A stretch of DNA of 64,000 nt. It comes from an uncultured Alphaproteobacteria bacterium. Lineage in GTDB: Bacteria > Pseudomonadota > Alphaproteobacteria > Micavibrionales > CSBR16-224. The notes beneath the pieces are model-generated. The model saw nothing but the letters and a program-made list of their open reading frames with translations. It was not told the origin of the DNA and made no database searches. The position numbers were made by a program, and so were the translations under genes. The stretch is from the NCBI GenBank assembly GCA_950054485.1, contig CATLPD010000005.1, positions 17,194 to 81,193 of the forward strand, in the 5' to 3' direction. Position 1 is the stretch's first letter; each line of letters opens with the position of its first letter. Below, piece by piece: positions 62,873-64,000 of this stretch.

Positions 62873-63817
62873 TAGGCTGTCAAAAACTTCAACCAGTTTT
62901 GCCGTTGTGGCCGGCTCCTTTGCCGTGTGACCGGCGTTGTCGATAATGTGCAAATAGCTGTTTGGCAGGGCCTGATGCAAATCCCACGCTGTTTTAAACG
63001 GGCAAACCATGTCATAACGCCCCTGTATGATATGAACGGGGATACCATCCAGTTTTGCAGGTAATGATTTCAGCAATCCATCGCCATCGATAAAACCATT
63101 ATTCAGAAAATAATGATTTTCAACCAGCGAATGGGCCAGAACGAAATCTGGATTGCTCATTTCTTCATTCAATTTCTCTTCCGGTACAATTAAAGCCGAA
63201 ACGCGTTTTTCAAGGCGTGTCCAAATTTCAACAGCCTTTTGCGCAAGTTTCGAATCGCCATCTTGGAAAAGCTTGTTATATCCTTTAATCGGATCTTCAC
63301 GGTCGCTCGCGGGCAGGATGTTCAGGTAATCATTAAAAACGTCGGGGAAAATACGGCTGGCAATGCCGCCATCAAAGTACAGGTCGCGCAATTCCTGATT
63401 ACGGCATAGGAAGATACCATACATGGTAACGCTGTTGATTCGATCAGCGTGCTTGTCAGCATAGGCGAGGGCAAGTGTCGAGCCCCACGATCCACCAGAA
63501 ATATGCCATTTATCAATATTTAAATGCGTGCGCAATTTCTCCATATCTGAAACCAGATCAGGCGTTGTGTTGTCTTGAAGTGATGCGTGTGGTGTCGATT
63601 TCCCTGATCCGCGCTGATCAAACAGAATGATTTTGTATTTTTCAGGGTTGAACATCTGACGCTGCCAGGGCGACGATCCGCTACCGGGTCCACCGTGCAG
63701 AAAAATAATAGGTTCACCATCCGGATTGCCGCTGATCTCCCAATAAAGGTTATATCCTTGCCCGACATCCAGCATGCCAGTTTCATAGGGCTGAATTTCT
63801 GGATATAATGTGCGCAT
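62870..63817 (-). CDS. pip: Proline iminopeptidase
   Basis: 315 residues. Alpha/beta-hydrolase (S33) that releases N-terminal proline from peptides. Start MRTLYPEIQPYETGMLDVG; oxyanion motif FLHGGPGSGSS; catalytic serine in HISGGSWGSTLALAYA; Asp in IQGRYDMVCP and His in DNAGHTAKEP. No signal peptide, so cytosolic. It could cooperate with the prolyl oligopeptidase at 41 kb in peptide recycling, which is inferred. Divergent from the last, partial gene. Confidence 0.95.
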   Translation of the reverse strand: MRTLYPEIQPYETGMLDVGQGYNLYWEISGNPDGEPIIFLHGGPGSGSSPWQRQMFNPEKYKIILFDQRGSGKSTPHASLQDNTTPDLVSDMEKLRTHLNIDKWHISGGSWGSTLALAYADKHADRINSVTMYGIFLCRNQELRDLYFDGGIASRIFPDVFNDYLNILPASDREDPIKGYNKLFQDGDSKLAQKAVEIWTRLEKRVSALIVPEEKLNEEMSNPDFVLAHSLVENHYFLNNGFIDGDGLLKSLPAKLDGIPVHIIQGRYDMVCPFKTAWDLHQALPNSYLHIIDNAGHTAKEPATTAKLVEVFDSL

Positions 63818-63868
63818 CGCTCTGTCCTTTTCGCCATAAGTTGTTATATTTAGGATATCAAACCTATT

Positions 63869-64000
63869 ATGAAGACAAAAGAAATGAAATACATATATTT
63901 GCTGTTTTTGTTTTTAATTATTTCGCCGTCTTACGCGCAGGATAAAGCGGTGCCCATGGACCGACAGCAGATTCATTTGTCTTTTGCGCCGTTGGTCAAA
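63869..64000 (+). CDS. Probable Do-type periplasmic serine protease, 5' end only
   Basis: Only 44 codons before the window ends. A hydrophobic signal peptide (about residues 7-20) ends in SYAQD, and the mature start reads QQIHLSFAPLVK, which resembles the beginning of DegP/Do proteases. ATG 63884 is an alternative start. The catalytic domain lies outside, so this is a tentative call. Confidence 0.5.
   Translation, partial: MKTKEMKYIYLLFLFLIISPSYAQDKAVPMDRQQIHLSFAPLVK

Overview
The window looks like a chromosomal segment of an alphaproteobacterium with moderate GC. The lineage evidence is the CckA-type phosphotransfer protein ChpT beside the master cell-cycle regulator CtrA, a PodJ-like polar protein, the TPR / ETF-ubiquinone oxidoreductase / uracil-DNA glycosylase / soluble lytic transglycosylase neighbourhood, and the rpmH-rnpA-yidD-yidC-engB block. 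A deep-branching lineage such as a Micavibrio-like or Rhodospirillales-like group is my guess; the sequence alone does not settle it. No phage, insertion sequence, CRISPR array or rRNA operon is visible.

Layout. 1-12.4 kb: envelope and housekeeping genes: a PodJ-like Sel1/peptidoglycan-binding membrane protein, ispE broken by a 26-bp tandem duplication, a TPR lipoprotein-like exported protein, two tandem paralogous exported zincin-like proteins, ETF-QO, a P-loop kinase, UDG and Slt. 12.4-17.4 kb: an unusually short alanyl-tRNA synthetase that stops after its editing domain, several small unknown proteins, ndk, chpT and a lipoprotein. 17.4-23.4 kb: ctrA with a promoter carrying GANTC sites and CtrA boxes, a folM/folK divergent pair, fliI-fliJ, an acetyltransferase, and an ABC ATPase with a cyclic-nucleotide-binding protein. 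23.4-28.7 kb: rpmH-rnpA-yidD-yidC-engB, ybaB, xthA and a CYTH protein.

28.8-62.8 kb is one long transcription/translation superblock: tRNA-Trp, secE, nusG, rplKAJL, rpoBC, then (after an inserted prolyl oligopeptidase gene) rpsL, rpsG, fusA, tuf, the S10 and spc clusters, secY, adk, rpsM, rpsK, rpoA and rplQ. It makes RNA polymerase, most ribosomal proteins, two elongation factors and the Sec channel. Noncoding gaps inside it hold promoters, hairpins and structured leaders. 62.9-64 kb: proline iminopeptidase and the start of a probable Do-type periplasmic protease.

The most unusual points are: the ispE duplication, which exactly restores a normal 289-residue kinase if one copy is removed; lysine/alanine-rich histone-H1-like tails on at least five ribosomal proteins (L29, S17, L30, L15, L17) plus an acidic tail on L3; a nested, apparently switchable RNA structure ahead of trnW-secE-nusG; the AlaRS lacking its C-Ala domain; and the pair of exported HExxH proteins.
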